Origin: Haloactinopolyspora alba | GTDB taxonomy: Bacteria > Actinomycetota > Actinomycetes > Jiangellales > Jiangellaceae | Reading direction: 5' to 3' | NCBI RefSeq assembly: GCF_003014555.1 | Contig: NZ_PYGE01000002.1 | Span: 310,001-374,000 of the forward strand | Length of the DNA: 64,000 bases | Shown: piece by piece, positions 37,017 to 46,132 of the stretch | How positions within the stretch are numbered: position 1 is the stretch's first letter | Layout: each line of letters opens with the position of its first letter | The notes under the pieces: generated by a model | Databases searched by the model: none | Told to the model about the DNA's origin: nothing | What the model saw: only the letters and a program-made list of their open reading frames with translations | Program-made: the position numbers and the translations under genes

Positions 37017-39827
37017 ATGGTGCGACGTGGCTGGAACTCAGTGGTGGGCCTGGTGGTGACCGCTTCGTGCGTCGCCGCCGGGTTGTCGTTGTCGGCGCCG
37101 GCCACGTCATCACCCGTGCAGGGCGAGCAGGCGGCCGCGTCCGTGTGGGTGCCCAGCGGGTCGTTCGCCGGCTCCTCGATGGTCCGGGTCGACCGGGACT
37201 CCGGACCGGGGGCGCCGCTCGGCGGCGACGACGTGCTCTGGGCGCAGGCGCTGCCCGGCGGACGCGCATCGGCGCAGCTGGCGGTGCACGCGCAAGCCGA
37301 GCTCAGCGACCTGACGGTCCAGGTCGGCCGGCTGCAAGCGCCGGGCGCCACCCCGTTGAGCGAGGACGCGGTGCAGGTGCGTTACCCGCGCTACATCCCG
37401 TTCGACGGTGGCGGCGTCGTCGCCGACCCACTGCGCGAGACCGGCGCCGTCGACGTCGCGGCGGGCGACAACCAGCCGGCGTGGATCACCGTCGACCTCC
37501 CGGCGGACACCACTCCGGGCACCTACACCACCGAGGTCCGGGTGAGCAGTGACGACGGCGAGATCGGCAGGTGGACGATGCGCGTCGACGTGCCGGACGT
37601 CCGGTTCGACCCGGTCGACGAGCGTCCGTTCATGCTCGACCTGTGGCCGCACCCGGACGCCGTCGCCGACCGGACCGGCGTGGAGCTGTGGAGCGAGCAG
37701 CACTGGGCGGCGCTGCGTCCGTACCTGCGTGACCTCGCCGACCACGGCCAGCGTGTCGTCAACGCCGCCATCACCCAGGACCCGTGGATGGTCACCCACC
37801 AGGGCGAGTGGCGCCCGCAGACGTACAACCACTACAACTCCACGGTCGAGTGGCGCTGGGACGGCGAGCGGTTCTCCTTCGACTTCTCGGTGTTCGACCG
37901 CTACGTGCGCGAGTCACGTGCCGCGGGAATCGGTGATCGCATCCACGCGTTCGCGATGCTGCAGTTCGACCACCGTGAGCGCTTCGTCTACACCGACACC
38001 CGCACCGGCGAGGAGGTCGTCGAGGAGGTCGATCTCGGCGACGCCCGCTACCGCGAAGGCTGGGGGCAGTTCCTGCGCGCGTTCGCCGCGCACCTGATCG
38101 AGCGGGGCTGGTTCGACGACGCGTCGCTGGGCTTCGACGAACGTCCGGCGAACGAGATGGCGACCGTGTTCGACGTTGTCGAGTCCGAGGCGCCGCAGTG
38201 GATGGGCAAGATCGCGATCGCGGCGAACAGCCTGGACGTGCAGGACTACGCCGACTACGTCAGCTACAACTACTCGTTCCTCGACAGCGTGCCGGACCAG
38301 GACATCGCCGAGCGTCGCGCGGCCGGCAAGCCCACGCTGTTCTACACCTACTTCAACCCGGTCCGTCCGAACACCGTGACGGCCTCGCCGCCGATGTCGG
38401 CGCGGGTGCTCGGCTGGGTCGTGGCGCAGCGGAATCTGGACGGGTACCTGCGCTGGACGTACAACTCCTGGCCCGCCGACGTGTACAGCGACCCGAGCTT
38501 CCGCTACGGGCAGGGCGACGAGTACATCGTCTACCCGGGCGAGGACGGGCCGGTCTCGTCCATCCGCTGGGAGTCCTTCACCGACGGGCAGGACGACGCC
38601 GAGCTGCTGCGGATGTACACCGAACGGTTCGGGCGCGACGACGAGCTGTTCCGCTCGGTCGTCGGCGCCGTCGACCCGCGGGCGCAGAACACACCGGAGG
38701 CGTGGACGTCGATGCTGCTCGGCCGGGACCGGATCGTGCGGCGTCTCGAAGGCGGCAACGGGCTGGACGTGCGCGCGTCGGTGTCGGACCGGTCCGTGGC
38801 CGCCGGTGACACGGTCGAGCTGACGGTCTCCGCCACCGTCACGGGGGCGCGGCCGGTGCCGTCGCCGCGGCTGGACCTGCCCGAGCAGGCCGGCTGGGAC
38901 GCGAAGGTCGTCGACCGTCCGCACCGTGAAGCACTGCCCCCCGGCGCGAAGGCCGAATGGACCGTCGAGGTCACCGTGCACGACGACGCGGGATCCTTCC
39001 TCTACCTGCCGGGCACCGTGACCGCCGGTGAGGGCGCCGACGTGGAGGGCCGCTTCACCACGGCGTTGACGGTGCGGCCGCCGGTCGAGCTCACCGCGCC
39101 TCCGGCCGCGTCGCCGGCCAGCTCCCCGGACGCGTCCGCGCCGGTGACCGTCACCGTGCCCGTCGCCAACGTCTCGGACCGCGAGCAGGTCGTCGACGTC
39201 GAGGTGAGCGGCCTCGGCTTCTGGCGTGCCGATACACCTTCCCGGCAGGTCACCGTCCCCGCGGGCGAGAGCGCCGAGGCGACGGTGGAGCTGTTCCCGG
39301 ACGGCGACACCGGATGGACGACCGTCGACGTGACCGTCGGCCACGGCGGGACGACGGTCGGCAGCGGTCGTGTCGACGTGGTGTCCGGCGGCAGGCACGT
39401 CTCCGACTGGGAGTGGACGGACGAGACCAACGGCTGGGGCCCGGCCGAGCGCGACACCAGCAACGGTGAGGACCAGCCCGGCGACGGCGCGCGGATGTCC
39501 ATCAACGGCCGCGAGTACGGCAAGGGCGTCGGTGCGCACGCCCCGTCGCGCATCGGCCTCGACCTCGCCGGGCGGTGCAGCCGGTTCCAGACCGACATCG
39601 GGGTCGACGACGAGATCGCCGGCGGCAGCGTGCGGTTCCGGGTGCTGGCCGACGGAGCGGAGATCTTCGCGTCGCCGGTGCTGACGCAGTCGGACGACGC
39701 TCGCTGGGTGGACCTCGACGTCACCGGCGTGGATCGCCTGGAGCTCGTGGTCGACGACGGCGGTGACGGTATCGCCCAGGATCACGGCGACTGGGCCGGC
39801 GCCTGGCTGCGCTGCTCCGGCCGGTGA
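37017..39827 (+). CDS. Secreted DUF4091 protein with NPCBM domain
   Basis: Exported protein of 936 residues. The signal peptide spans about 1-40. A beta-sandwich follows at about 45-200. A TIM-barrel-like region at about 205-570 includes DLWPHPDAVADRTGVELW and LDGYLRWTYNSWP, with DUF4091 at the end (SSIRWESFTDGQDDAELLRM). NEW3/NPCBM-associated modules (about 590-780) follow, and an NPCBM domain at about 790-936 (INGREYGKGVGAHAPSRIGL). DUF4091 proteins are glycoside-hydrolase-like, often with plant- or host-glycan targets, but no activity is fixed. It is monocistronic behind two palindromes, suggesting tight control by a repressor not encoded here. Confidence 0.8.
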   Translation: MVRRGWNSVVGLVVTASCVAAGLSLSAPATSSPVQGEQAAASVWVPSGSFAGSSMVRVDRDSGPGAPLGGDDVLWAQALPGGRASAQLAVHAQAELSDLTVQVGRLQAPGATPLSEDAVQVRYPRYIPFDGGGVVADPLRETGAVDVAAGDNQPAWITVDLPADTTPGTYTTEVRVSSDDGEIGRWTMRVDVPDVRFDPVDERPFMLDLWPHPDAVADRTGVELWSEQHWAALRPYLRDLADHGQRVVNAAITQDPWMVTHQGEWRPQTYNHYNSTVEWRWDGERFSFDFSVFDRYVRESRAAGIGDRIHAFAMLQFDHRERFVYTDTRTGEEVVEEVDLGDARYREGWGQFLRAFAAHLIERGWFDDASLGFDERPANEMATVFDVVESEAPQWMGKIAIAANSLDVQDYADYVSYNYSFLDSVPDQDIAERRAAGKPTLFYTYFNPVRPNTVTASPPMSARVLGWVVAQRNLDGYLRWTYNSWPADVYSDPSFRYGQGDEYIVYPGEDGPVSSIRWESFTDGQDDAELLRMYTERFGRDDELFRSVVGAVDPRAQNTPEAWTSMLLGRDRIVRRLEGGNGLDVRASVSDRSVAAGDTVELTVSATVTGARPVPSPRLDLPEQAGWDAKVVDRPHREALPPGAKAEWTVEVTVHDDAGSFLYLPGTVTAGEGADVEGRFTTALTVRPPVELTAPPAASPASSPDASAPVTVTVPVANVSDREQVVDVEVSGLGFWRADTPSRQVTVPAGESAEATVELFPDGDTGWTTVDVTVGHGGTTVGSGRVDVVSGGRHVSDWEWTDETNGWGPAERDTSNGEDQPGDGARMSINGREYGKGVGAHAPSRIGLDLAGRCSRFQTDIGVDDEIAGGSVRFRVLADGAEIFASPVLTQSDDARWVDLDVTGVDRLELVVDDGGDGIAQDHGDWAGAWLRCSGR

Positions 39828-39843
39828 CGTCGACGGGAGGGCC

Positions 39844-39924
39844 GTCACCAGGCGAGTGCACGCGTCACGAGGCCCGTACGGGTGGTGACGCATGGAATTC
39901 CATGCGGGACGTGATCATTCCGGA
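39844..39924 (-). repeat. Family A dispersed repeat, copy 5 (inverted)
   Basis: On the minus strand: TCCGGAATGATCACGTCCCG, core GCATGGAATTCCATGC, GTCACCACCC, then GCCTCGTGACGCG and CGCCTGGTGA. It lies between the convergent DUF4091 and LCP gene ends. Confidence 0.88.
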
Positions 39925-39928
39925 GCGG

Positions 39929-41011
39929 TCAGTTGACCTGTTGGCCGGTGACGAGGTCGGGGTTGTCGGCGAGGTAGGAGTCCATGTCGTCGGCCTTCAG
40001 CGCCTGCCACAGCACGTCGGCGCGCGCGGCGTCGTACACGACGATGCTCTGCTCGCCCGCCCAGCCGGTGCCGTCGGTGGGCACGGTCAGGAAGGTCATG
40101 TCCTCGGCGCGGAGGTTGCGCATCGACATGCCGAGGCGGGCCATGTCGAACGCGCCGAGGTCCTCGTCCACGCGCGCCGCCTGGCCGACGGCCTCGGTCA
40201 GCCCGTTCATCGTGCCGAAGTCGGTGAACGTGCCGGCAGAGAGCAGCTCGTGCATGAGCCCGCGCAGGTAGTTCTGCTGGCGTTTGACGCGGTCGAAGTC
40301 GCCGGCCGGTAGGTCCTTGCGTTCACGCACGTACTGCAGGGCCTGCTCGCCGTCGAGGGTGTGCCGGCCCGGCGGCAGCGTGGTGTCGTCGGCCAGCACC
40401 GTCGGCTCGTCGAACGTCAGCGTGACGCCGCCGAGCTCGTCCGTCAGCTGCTCGAAGCCGTTCCAGTCGATCAACGCCAGATGATCGACCCGGATGTCGG
40501 TGAGCTGCTCGACGGTCCGGACGAACAGGCTGGGCCCGCCCAGCGAGTACGCGGCGTTGATCTTGTTCTCGCCGTGCCCCGGCACCTCGACGTACGTGTC
40601 CCGGGGGATCGACACCAGATAGCCGTGGTCGCGGCCGTCCGGGAAGTGCGCCAGCATGATGGTGTCGGTGCGGGCCGCGCCCGGTTCGTACACGTCCACC
40701 TCGTCGGGTCCGTCGAGGCCACCGAGCAGGAACGTGACGGCGTCGCCACCGGCAGCCGGAGGGCGCTGCTCGTCCGGGATGTCGAACGCTCCCGGGATCC
40801 GCTCGATGTTCGACGAGACCCGGCCGACGAACCAGGTCGTCACCCCCGCGGCGGCCAGCGCCAGGACCAGCAGGGTGCACAGGGTCCCGATGACGATGCG
40901 CTTGTTGCGCTTACGCCGGCGGACGGTCTCCTCGTACTCCTCCTGCTCACGGACCGCCTCGTTATAGGCGGCCACCTCGTCGGGATCGGGCTCGCGATTC
41001 CGTCTCGCCAT
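39929..41011 (-). CDS. LytR-CpsA-Psr cell-wall ligase
   Basis: LCP proteins attach teichoic acids or arabinogalactan-type polymers to peptidoglycan. This 360-residue protein has a charged cytoplasmic N terminus, a helix at about 38-62 (IVIGTLCTLLVLALAAAGVT) and the LCP core. The core carries RTDTIMLAHFPDG, LVSIPRDTYVEV, the Arg/Asp-containing INAAYSLGGPSLFVRTVEQL and VRERKDLPAGDFDRVKRQQ, which bind the polyprenyl-phosphate and metal. It is divergent from HIT, with 26 bases between starts. Confidence 0.92.
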   Translation of the reverse strand: MARRNREPDPDEVAAYNEAVREQEEYEETVRRRKRNKRIVIGTLCTLLVLALAAAGVTTWFVGRVSSNIERIPGAFDIPDEQRPPAAGGDAVTFLLGGLDGPDEVDVYEPGAARTDTIMLAHFPDGRDHGYLVSIPRDTYVEVPGHGENKINAAYSLGGPSLFVRTVEQLTDIRVDHLALIDWNGFEQLTDELGGVTLTFDEPTVLADDTTLPPGRHTLDGEQALQYVRERKDLPAGDFDRVKRQQNYLRGLMHELLSAGTFTDFGTMNGLTEAVGQAARVDEDLGAFDMARLGMSMRNLRAEDMTFLTVPTDGTGWAGEQSIVVYDAARADVLWQALKADDMDSYLADNPDLVTGQQVN

Positions 41012-41023
41012 GGCACCAGAGGG

Positions 41024-41029
41024 TACGGT
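41024..41029 (+). promoter_or_regulatory. Leaderless -10 of the HIT gene
   Basis: TACGGT lies 8 bases before the HIT GTG, and no ribosome site is present in the 26-base divergent gap. Confidence 0.4.
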
Positions 41030-41037
41030 GTGGTGGT

Positions 41038-41385
41038 GTGAACCAAGATCCCGACTGCCTCTTCTGCAAGATCGTTGCCGGCGAGATACCGGCGACCGTC
41101 GTCCGCCGCTCCGAGCGGACGGTGGCCTTCCGTGACGTGTCGCCGCAGGCGCCGACGCATGTGCTGGTGATCCCGAAGGAGCATCACGCCGACGTGCCCA
41201 CGCTGGCCGAGGTTGCTCCGGACACGCTGACCGAGCTGGTCAACGAGGCCGGCGCGGTCGCCGCCGACGAGGGCATCGACGCCTTCCGGCTGGTGTTCAA
41301 CACCGGCGCGGAGGCCGGCCAGTCGGTGTTCCACGTCCACGGGCACGTCCTCGGCGGCCGCGCGATGACCTGGCCGCCCGGCTGA
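41038..41385 (+). CDS. HIT-family nucleotide hydrolase
   Basis: Small purine-nucleotide phosphoramidase/hydrolase of the HINT branch, 115 residues. The N terminus is CLFCKIVAGEIPATVV, with zinc-binding cysteines at 8 and 11, and the C terminus has the histidine triad H99, H101 and H103 (FHVHGHVLGG). The physiological substrate is usually unknown. In other actinobacteria it sits between rsmE and phoH; here DUF4091, LCP and AbiEi-like genes have been added around it. Confidence 0.95.
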   Translation: MNQDPDCLFCKIVAGEIPATVVRRSERTVAFRDVSPQAPTHVLVIPKEHHADVPTLAEVAPDTLTELVNEAGAVAADEGIDAFRLVFNTGAEAGQSVFHVHGHVLGGRAMTWPPG

Positions 41386-41419
41386 CCTGGCGCCGCGCGA
41401 TGCCCTGCGCGTTCAGTGG

Positions 41420-42496
41420 TCAGGTGTTCCATCCGGCGGGAAGCACGAAGGAAACGGGCCACGGGGAGGGCCAGTCGTGCGGCTGCGGTTCGATCGGTCC
41501 GGCGTCCGGGTGGTGTTTCCACCAGCGCACGGGCTGTTGGCGAGCCGGGTTGTCCCGCAGCAGGGCAGCGAACCGTCGGGCGAGTTCGGGCCGGTCGCGG
41601 CTGGCGAGGTCCCAGTCGTAGCGGCCGATGTCGAGTCCGAGCCTGCGTAGGCGCCATTCCCGTTCGGTCTGGCGGGCGACGATCCGGGACGCGTCCGACC
41701 GGTTGTCGTACTTGATCGCGCCGTCGGCCTCGCTGGCCACCCAGTGGTAGGGCCACAGGCCGTCGACACGAAACTCCGGCCGGTCGGCGCCGACCCAGGC
41801 GTTGGAGACCGGCATAGGCAGGTCGAATTGGATGCACGTGAACCGGCCGAGGGTCTCGAGCGGCGACTCCGCCAGTGCGTCGGCATGCTCGGCGACCCAT
41901 CGCGCCCGGTGCACACCGGGCCAGCCGGCCATGTGCCGCACGGCCTCGTGCAGGTCTGCCCCCGACTGCGCGGCGGCGTCGGCGACCACCAGCGCGTCCG
42001 GGATCGGGCTCGACCGTGCCACGTCGGCTACGGCCCACTGCCTGCTCATCACGCTCACGTCGCCGAGGCGCCGTGCCTGGCCGGCGGGAATGCAGACGGC
42101 GCGGATGATCCCGAACTGTGTGGCCTGGGTGGACGCTCGGAAGGCGGCTGATCTCAACGCTTGGGGCAGGCGGGGCGGCGACCCGACGGTCGGGAGATCG
42201 AAGGTGACGACGGCGGACCATCCGGTGAGGAACACCGGTTGATCGCGGGACAGGACGAATGCCGCTGCGTGGAGACGATGGCGCTCCCACGGGGATGCGG
42301 CGCCGAGGTTGACGGTCGAGACGTAGCACCGGGGCGCGACTCGGGTCAGCAAGCCCGCGTCCCGCAGCCGTCGCAACCGACCTTCGTGTATGCCGGCGGC
42401 GAGGGCCACCGAGGTGGTCAGCACGCCACGGTGGCGGGCGAGCAGTTCGGTGACGTCCGAGGGGAGGGTTCGCGGCCGGGCGGGCATGGGTCGCAC
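41420..42496 (-). CDS. AbiEi-like/nuclease-fold protein
   Basis: 358-residue protein without signal or membrane segments. Residues about 8-70 form a winged helix of the AbiEi antitoxin type (LLARHRGVLTTSVALAAGIH, ...GLLTRVAPRCYVS). Residues about 215-320 resemble a PD-(D/E)XK/Vsr-like DUF559 domain (ESPLETLGRF, EFRVDGLWPYHW, EADGAIKYDN, REWRLRRLGLDIGRYDWD), keeping acidic and Lys residues in plausible order. This fusion is common in actinomycetes as a single gene. No AbiEii toxin partner is visible, so the antitoxin label is only structural. It is convergent with HIT. The function is unknown. Confidence 0.65.
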   Translation of the reverse strand: MRPMPARPRTLPSDVTELLARHRGVLTTSVALAAGIHEGRLRRLRDAGLLTRVAPRCYVSTVNLGAASPWERHRLHAAAFVLSRDQPVFLTGWSAVVTFDLPTVGSPPRLPQALRSAAFRASTQATQFGIIRAVCIPAGQARRLGDVSVMSRQWAVADVARSSPIPDALVVADAAAQSGADLHEAVRHMAGWPGVHRARWVAEHADALAESPLETLGRFTCIQFDLPMPVSNAWVGADRPEFRVDGLWPYHWVASEADGAIKYDNRSDASRIVARQTEREWRLRRLGLDIGRYDWDLASRDRPELARRFAALLRDNPARQQPVRWWKHHPDAGPIEPQPHDWPSPWPVSFVLPAGWNT

Positions 42497-42870
42497 CTTG
42501 CATCGAGCAGTGCCACGGCACCAGATCAGATGCTGGGGTTGTGGAAAACTCGGCGCTCGGTGGCGTCGCGGCGACGCGTGGCGGCTCCAGCCCGAGCACG
42601 TCGAGCTTCACGACATACAACACAGCGTCGGATAGACAACTGAGCGCCGGACCGAGCTCGAAAAGCCCGTCCATCCGGCGCTCAGTTGTCTATCCGACGC
42701 TCAGATGTACCTGGAAGAGCAACCGACCCGCGGCAGGAAGCCCGGAACCAGCTCGCCCCGTTCCGTCACCGGCGGCGCGCCGCGATCAACGACGCACAAT
42801 CGACGCGACCAGCCCCGGCGCGCGCGGGTAACATGGCAAATCAAATCATCGGTCGATACCGGAAGGCGGC
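42497..42870. other. Divergent region before phoH with long inverted repeat
   Basis: Gap of 374 bases between the divergent AbiEi-like and phoH genes. Apart from the 28-bp inverted repeat at 42624-42701 I find no clear promoter consensus and no RNA gene. A GGAAGG ribosome site lies at 42861-42866. Base composition drops in GC relative to the genes. Confidence 0.7.
42624..42701. repeat. 28-bp perfect inverted repeat
   Basis: Arms at 42624-42651 and 42674-42701 are exact complements across a 22-base spacer. The left arm starts AGCGTCGGATAGACAACTGA and ends GCGCCGGA. No T run follows on either side. The arms are too long to be a chance event. They would fold into a very stable hairpin in RNA, or could be the remains of a small mobile element. 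Confidence 0.9.
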
Positions 42871-43928
<1,058 letters not shown>

Positions 43929-43932
<4 letters not shown>

Positions 43933-44393
43933 CCATCGAGGTCAACAACGAGTCCGACGTCGAGGTCGACGAGAAGGCGCTGTCGGACCTCGCCCGGTTC
44001 GTGCTCGACCAGCAGCGCATCCATCCGGCCGCGGAGCTGGCGGTGATGCTGGTCGACACGGGTGCCATGGAACAGCTGCACGTGCAGTGGATGGACGAGC
44101 CGGGGCCGACCGACGTGCTGTCGTTCCCCATGGACGAGCTTCGCCCGACCCCCGACGACGAGGACCCGGTCCCGGGCCTGCTCGGCGACGTCGTGCTGTG
44201 CCCGCAGGTCGCGGCCACCCAGGCGCGGGCGGCGGGGCACAGCACCGAGGACGAGCTCCACCTGCTGACCACGCACGGCATTCTTCACCTGCTCGGCTAC
44301 GATCACGCCGAGCCGGAGGAGGAGAAAACGATGTTCGGCTTGCAGAAGCAACTGCTCAGCGACTGGCGAGACGCCTGGCAGGGCAGAAGCTGA
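43929..44393 (+). CDS. ybeY: Endoribonuclease YbeY
   Basis: Zinc-dependent single-strand RNase of 154 residues needed for 16S rRNA 3'-end maturation and ribosome quality control. The H3xH5xH zinc motif is intact: H116, H120 and H126 in [12 protein letters not shown]. It also has the family's DVLSFPMDE and [20 protein letters not shown] 43929 overlaps the phoH stop (GTGA). The stop shares one base with the corC start (TGATG). Confidence 0.95.
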
Positions 44394-45700
44394 TGTTCGC
44401 GTCAGCCACGGCCTGGCTGCTCGGTTCGGCGGCCGTGCTGGTGGTGCTCGCGGGCCTGATCGCGATGGCCGAGGCGGCACTGTCGGCATACTCCCGGGCA
44501 CGGGCGGAGGAGCTGGCCCGTGAGGAACGCCGCGGGTCGGCGGCGCTGCAACGCGTGGCCGCCGACCCGGTGCCGGCGCTGAACACCGCGCTGCTGCTGC
44601 GCATGGCCGCCGAGATCTGCGCGGTCGTGCTCGTGGCCGTGGCGTGCGAGGAGTACTTCGAGCCCTGGTGGCTGACGCTGCTGGTCGCCGCCGGGGTGAT
44701 GCTGGTGGTGTCCTACGTCGTGGTCGGTGTCGCTCCGCGGACCATCGGCCGCCAGCACGCCGACGGCGTCGCGCTCGCGTTCGCCGGTCCGCTGCTGAGC
44801 CTCACCCGCGTGCTGGGGCCGGTCGCACGGCTGCTGATCCTGCTGGGCAACGCGCTCACGCCGGGTAAGGGGTTCCGCGAGGGGCCGTTCGCCACCGAGG
44901 CGGAGCTGCGCGAGATGGTCGACCTCGCCGAGGCCGGGCGGATCATCGAGTCCGGTGAGCGCGAGATGATCCACTCGGTGTTCGAGCTCGGCGACACCGT
45001 CGTCCGCGAGGTCATGGTGCCGCGCACCGACGTGGTGTTCATCGAGTCCGGCAAGACCCTGCGCCAGTTCCAGTCGCTGGCGTTGCGCAGCGGCTTCAGC
45101 CGCATCCCGGCGGTCGGGCCGGGTGGGCTCGACGACATCGTCGGCGTCGTCTACCTCAAGGACGTCGCGCGGCGGCTGTACGACAACCGCGACGCCGAGT
45201 CGGTCGAGCGGGTGGGCACGGTCACCCGGCCGGCGTTCTTCGTCCCGGACTCCAAGCCCGCGGACGACCTGCTGCGCGAGATGCAGGCGCAGCGCACCCA
45301 CGTCGCCGTCGTCGTCGACGAGTACGGCGGGACGGCGGGGCTGGTGACCATCGAGGACATCCTCGAGGAGATCGTCGGCGAGATCACCGACGAGTACGAC
45401 ACCGACGAGGCCGACGTGCAGGAGCTCGAGAACGGCGCCGTGCGGGTGAGCTCCCGGCTGCACATCGACGACCTCGGCGACCTCTTCGGGATCGAGCTGT
45501 CCGACGACGACGTCGACACCGTCGGCGGGCTGATGGCCAAGCAGTTGGGCCGGGTCCCGATCCCGGGCGCGGAGGTCGACGTCGCCGGGTTGCACCTGAT
45601 CGCCGAGGAACCCGAAGGTCGGCGCAACCGGATCGGAACCATTCGGGCCAGCCGAATCGTCAGAATCGAGGACACCCACCCGCACGAGGAGCACGCGTGA
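44393..45700 (+). CDS. CNNM/CorC-type transporter-associated protein
   Basis: Membrane protein of 435 residues. The DUF21/CNNM domain has about four helices ([48 protein letters not shown]). Two CBS domains follow at about 205-330 ([37 protein letters not shown]). A C-terminal CorC_HlyC domain ends [13 protein letters not shown]. Homologues take part in Mg or Co efflux; older names call them hemolysins. The ATG shares one base with the ybeY stop and the 3' end overlaps the next gene. Confidence 0.92.
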   Translation: MFASATAWLLGSAAVLVVLAGLIAMAEAALSAYSRARAEELAREERRGSAALQRVAADPVPALNTALLLRMAAEICAVVLVAVACEEYFEPWWLTLLVAAGVMLVVSYVVVGVAPRTIGRQHADGVALAFAGPLLSLTRVLGPVARLLILLGNALTPGKGFREGPFATEAELREMVDLAEAGRIIESGEREMIHSVFELGDTVVREVMVPRTDVVFIESGKTLRQFQSLALRSGFSRIPAVGPGGLDDIVGVVYLKDVARRLYDNRDAESVERVGTVTRPAFFVPDSKPADDLLREMQAQRTHVAVVVDEYGGTAGLVTIEDILEEIVGEITDEYDTDEADVQELENGAVRVSSRLHIDDLGDLFGIELSDDDVDTVGGLMAKQLGRVPIPGAEVDVAGLHLIAEEPEGRRNRIGTIRASRIVRIEDTHPHEEHA

Positions 45701-46044
45701 GCGACCAGCCGGGCCTCGATCCCGAGGATTCCAAGATCATCACCCTCGCGCGGTCGGCCCGTGCGCGGGGCAGTGGCGTCGAGGGGGCGGCCGTGCGTGA
45801 CGCCGACGGCCGCACGTACGCGGGCGCGGACGTCGCACTGACCTCGTTGTCGTTGTCGGCGTTACAGGTGGCCGTGGCGATGGCGGCGTCGAGCGGCGCC
45901 CGCGGGCTCGAGGCCGCGGCGGTGGTCACGACCGCCGGTGTCGACGACATCGACGTGGCGGTCGTGGCCGATCTCGGCGGCCCGGGGGTTCCGGTCCACG
46001 CGGCCGGCGCCGACGGGGCACTGCTCGCCACGATCAGGACGTAG
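45697..46044 (+). CDS. Cytidine deaminase-like protein lacking zinc ligands
   Basis: A 115-residue relative of cytidine deaminase, with [20 protein letters not shown] matching the family's substrate-side strand. The two zinc motifs are absent: where C/HAE should be, the sequence reads [13 protein letters not shown], and no PCxxC is found, as the whole protein contains no cysteine. It therefore should not deaminate by the usual mechanism and is more likely a regulatory or structural relative. It starts 4 bases inside corC and is placed as in the actinobacterial ybeY-corC-cdd-era order. Confidence 0.8.
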   Translation: MSDQPGLDPEDSKIITLARSARARGSGVEGAAVRDADGRTYAGADVALTSLSLSALQVAVAMAASSGARGLEAAAVVTTAGVDDIDVAVVADLGGPGVPVHAAGADGALLATIRT

Positions 46045-46067
46045 AGATCTGCACGTGAGTGCGCTAG

Positions 46068-46104
46068 CGTGCCGCCCGTCCCACCTGCGCTTGAGGGCGG
46101 CACG
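46068..46104. promoter_or_regulatory. 10-bp inverted repeat before the zinc-ribbon gene
   Basis: CGTGCCGCCC and GGGCGGCACG flank 17 bases, 24 bases after the deaminase-like stop and 28 before the next start. TAGCGT overlaps its left edge (46065-46070). It may be a terminator or a leader hairpin. Confidence 0.5.
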
Positions 46105-46132
46105 ATCGCGATCGATCGAGACGGAGATGTGA

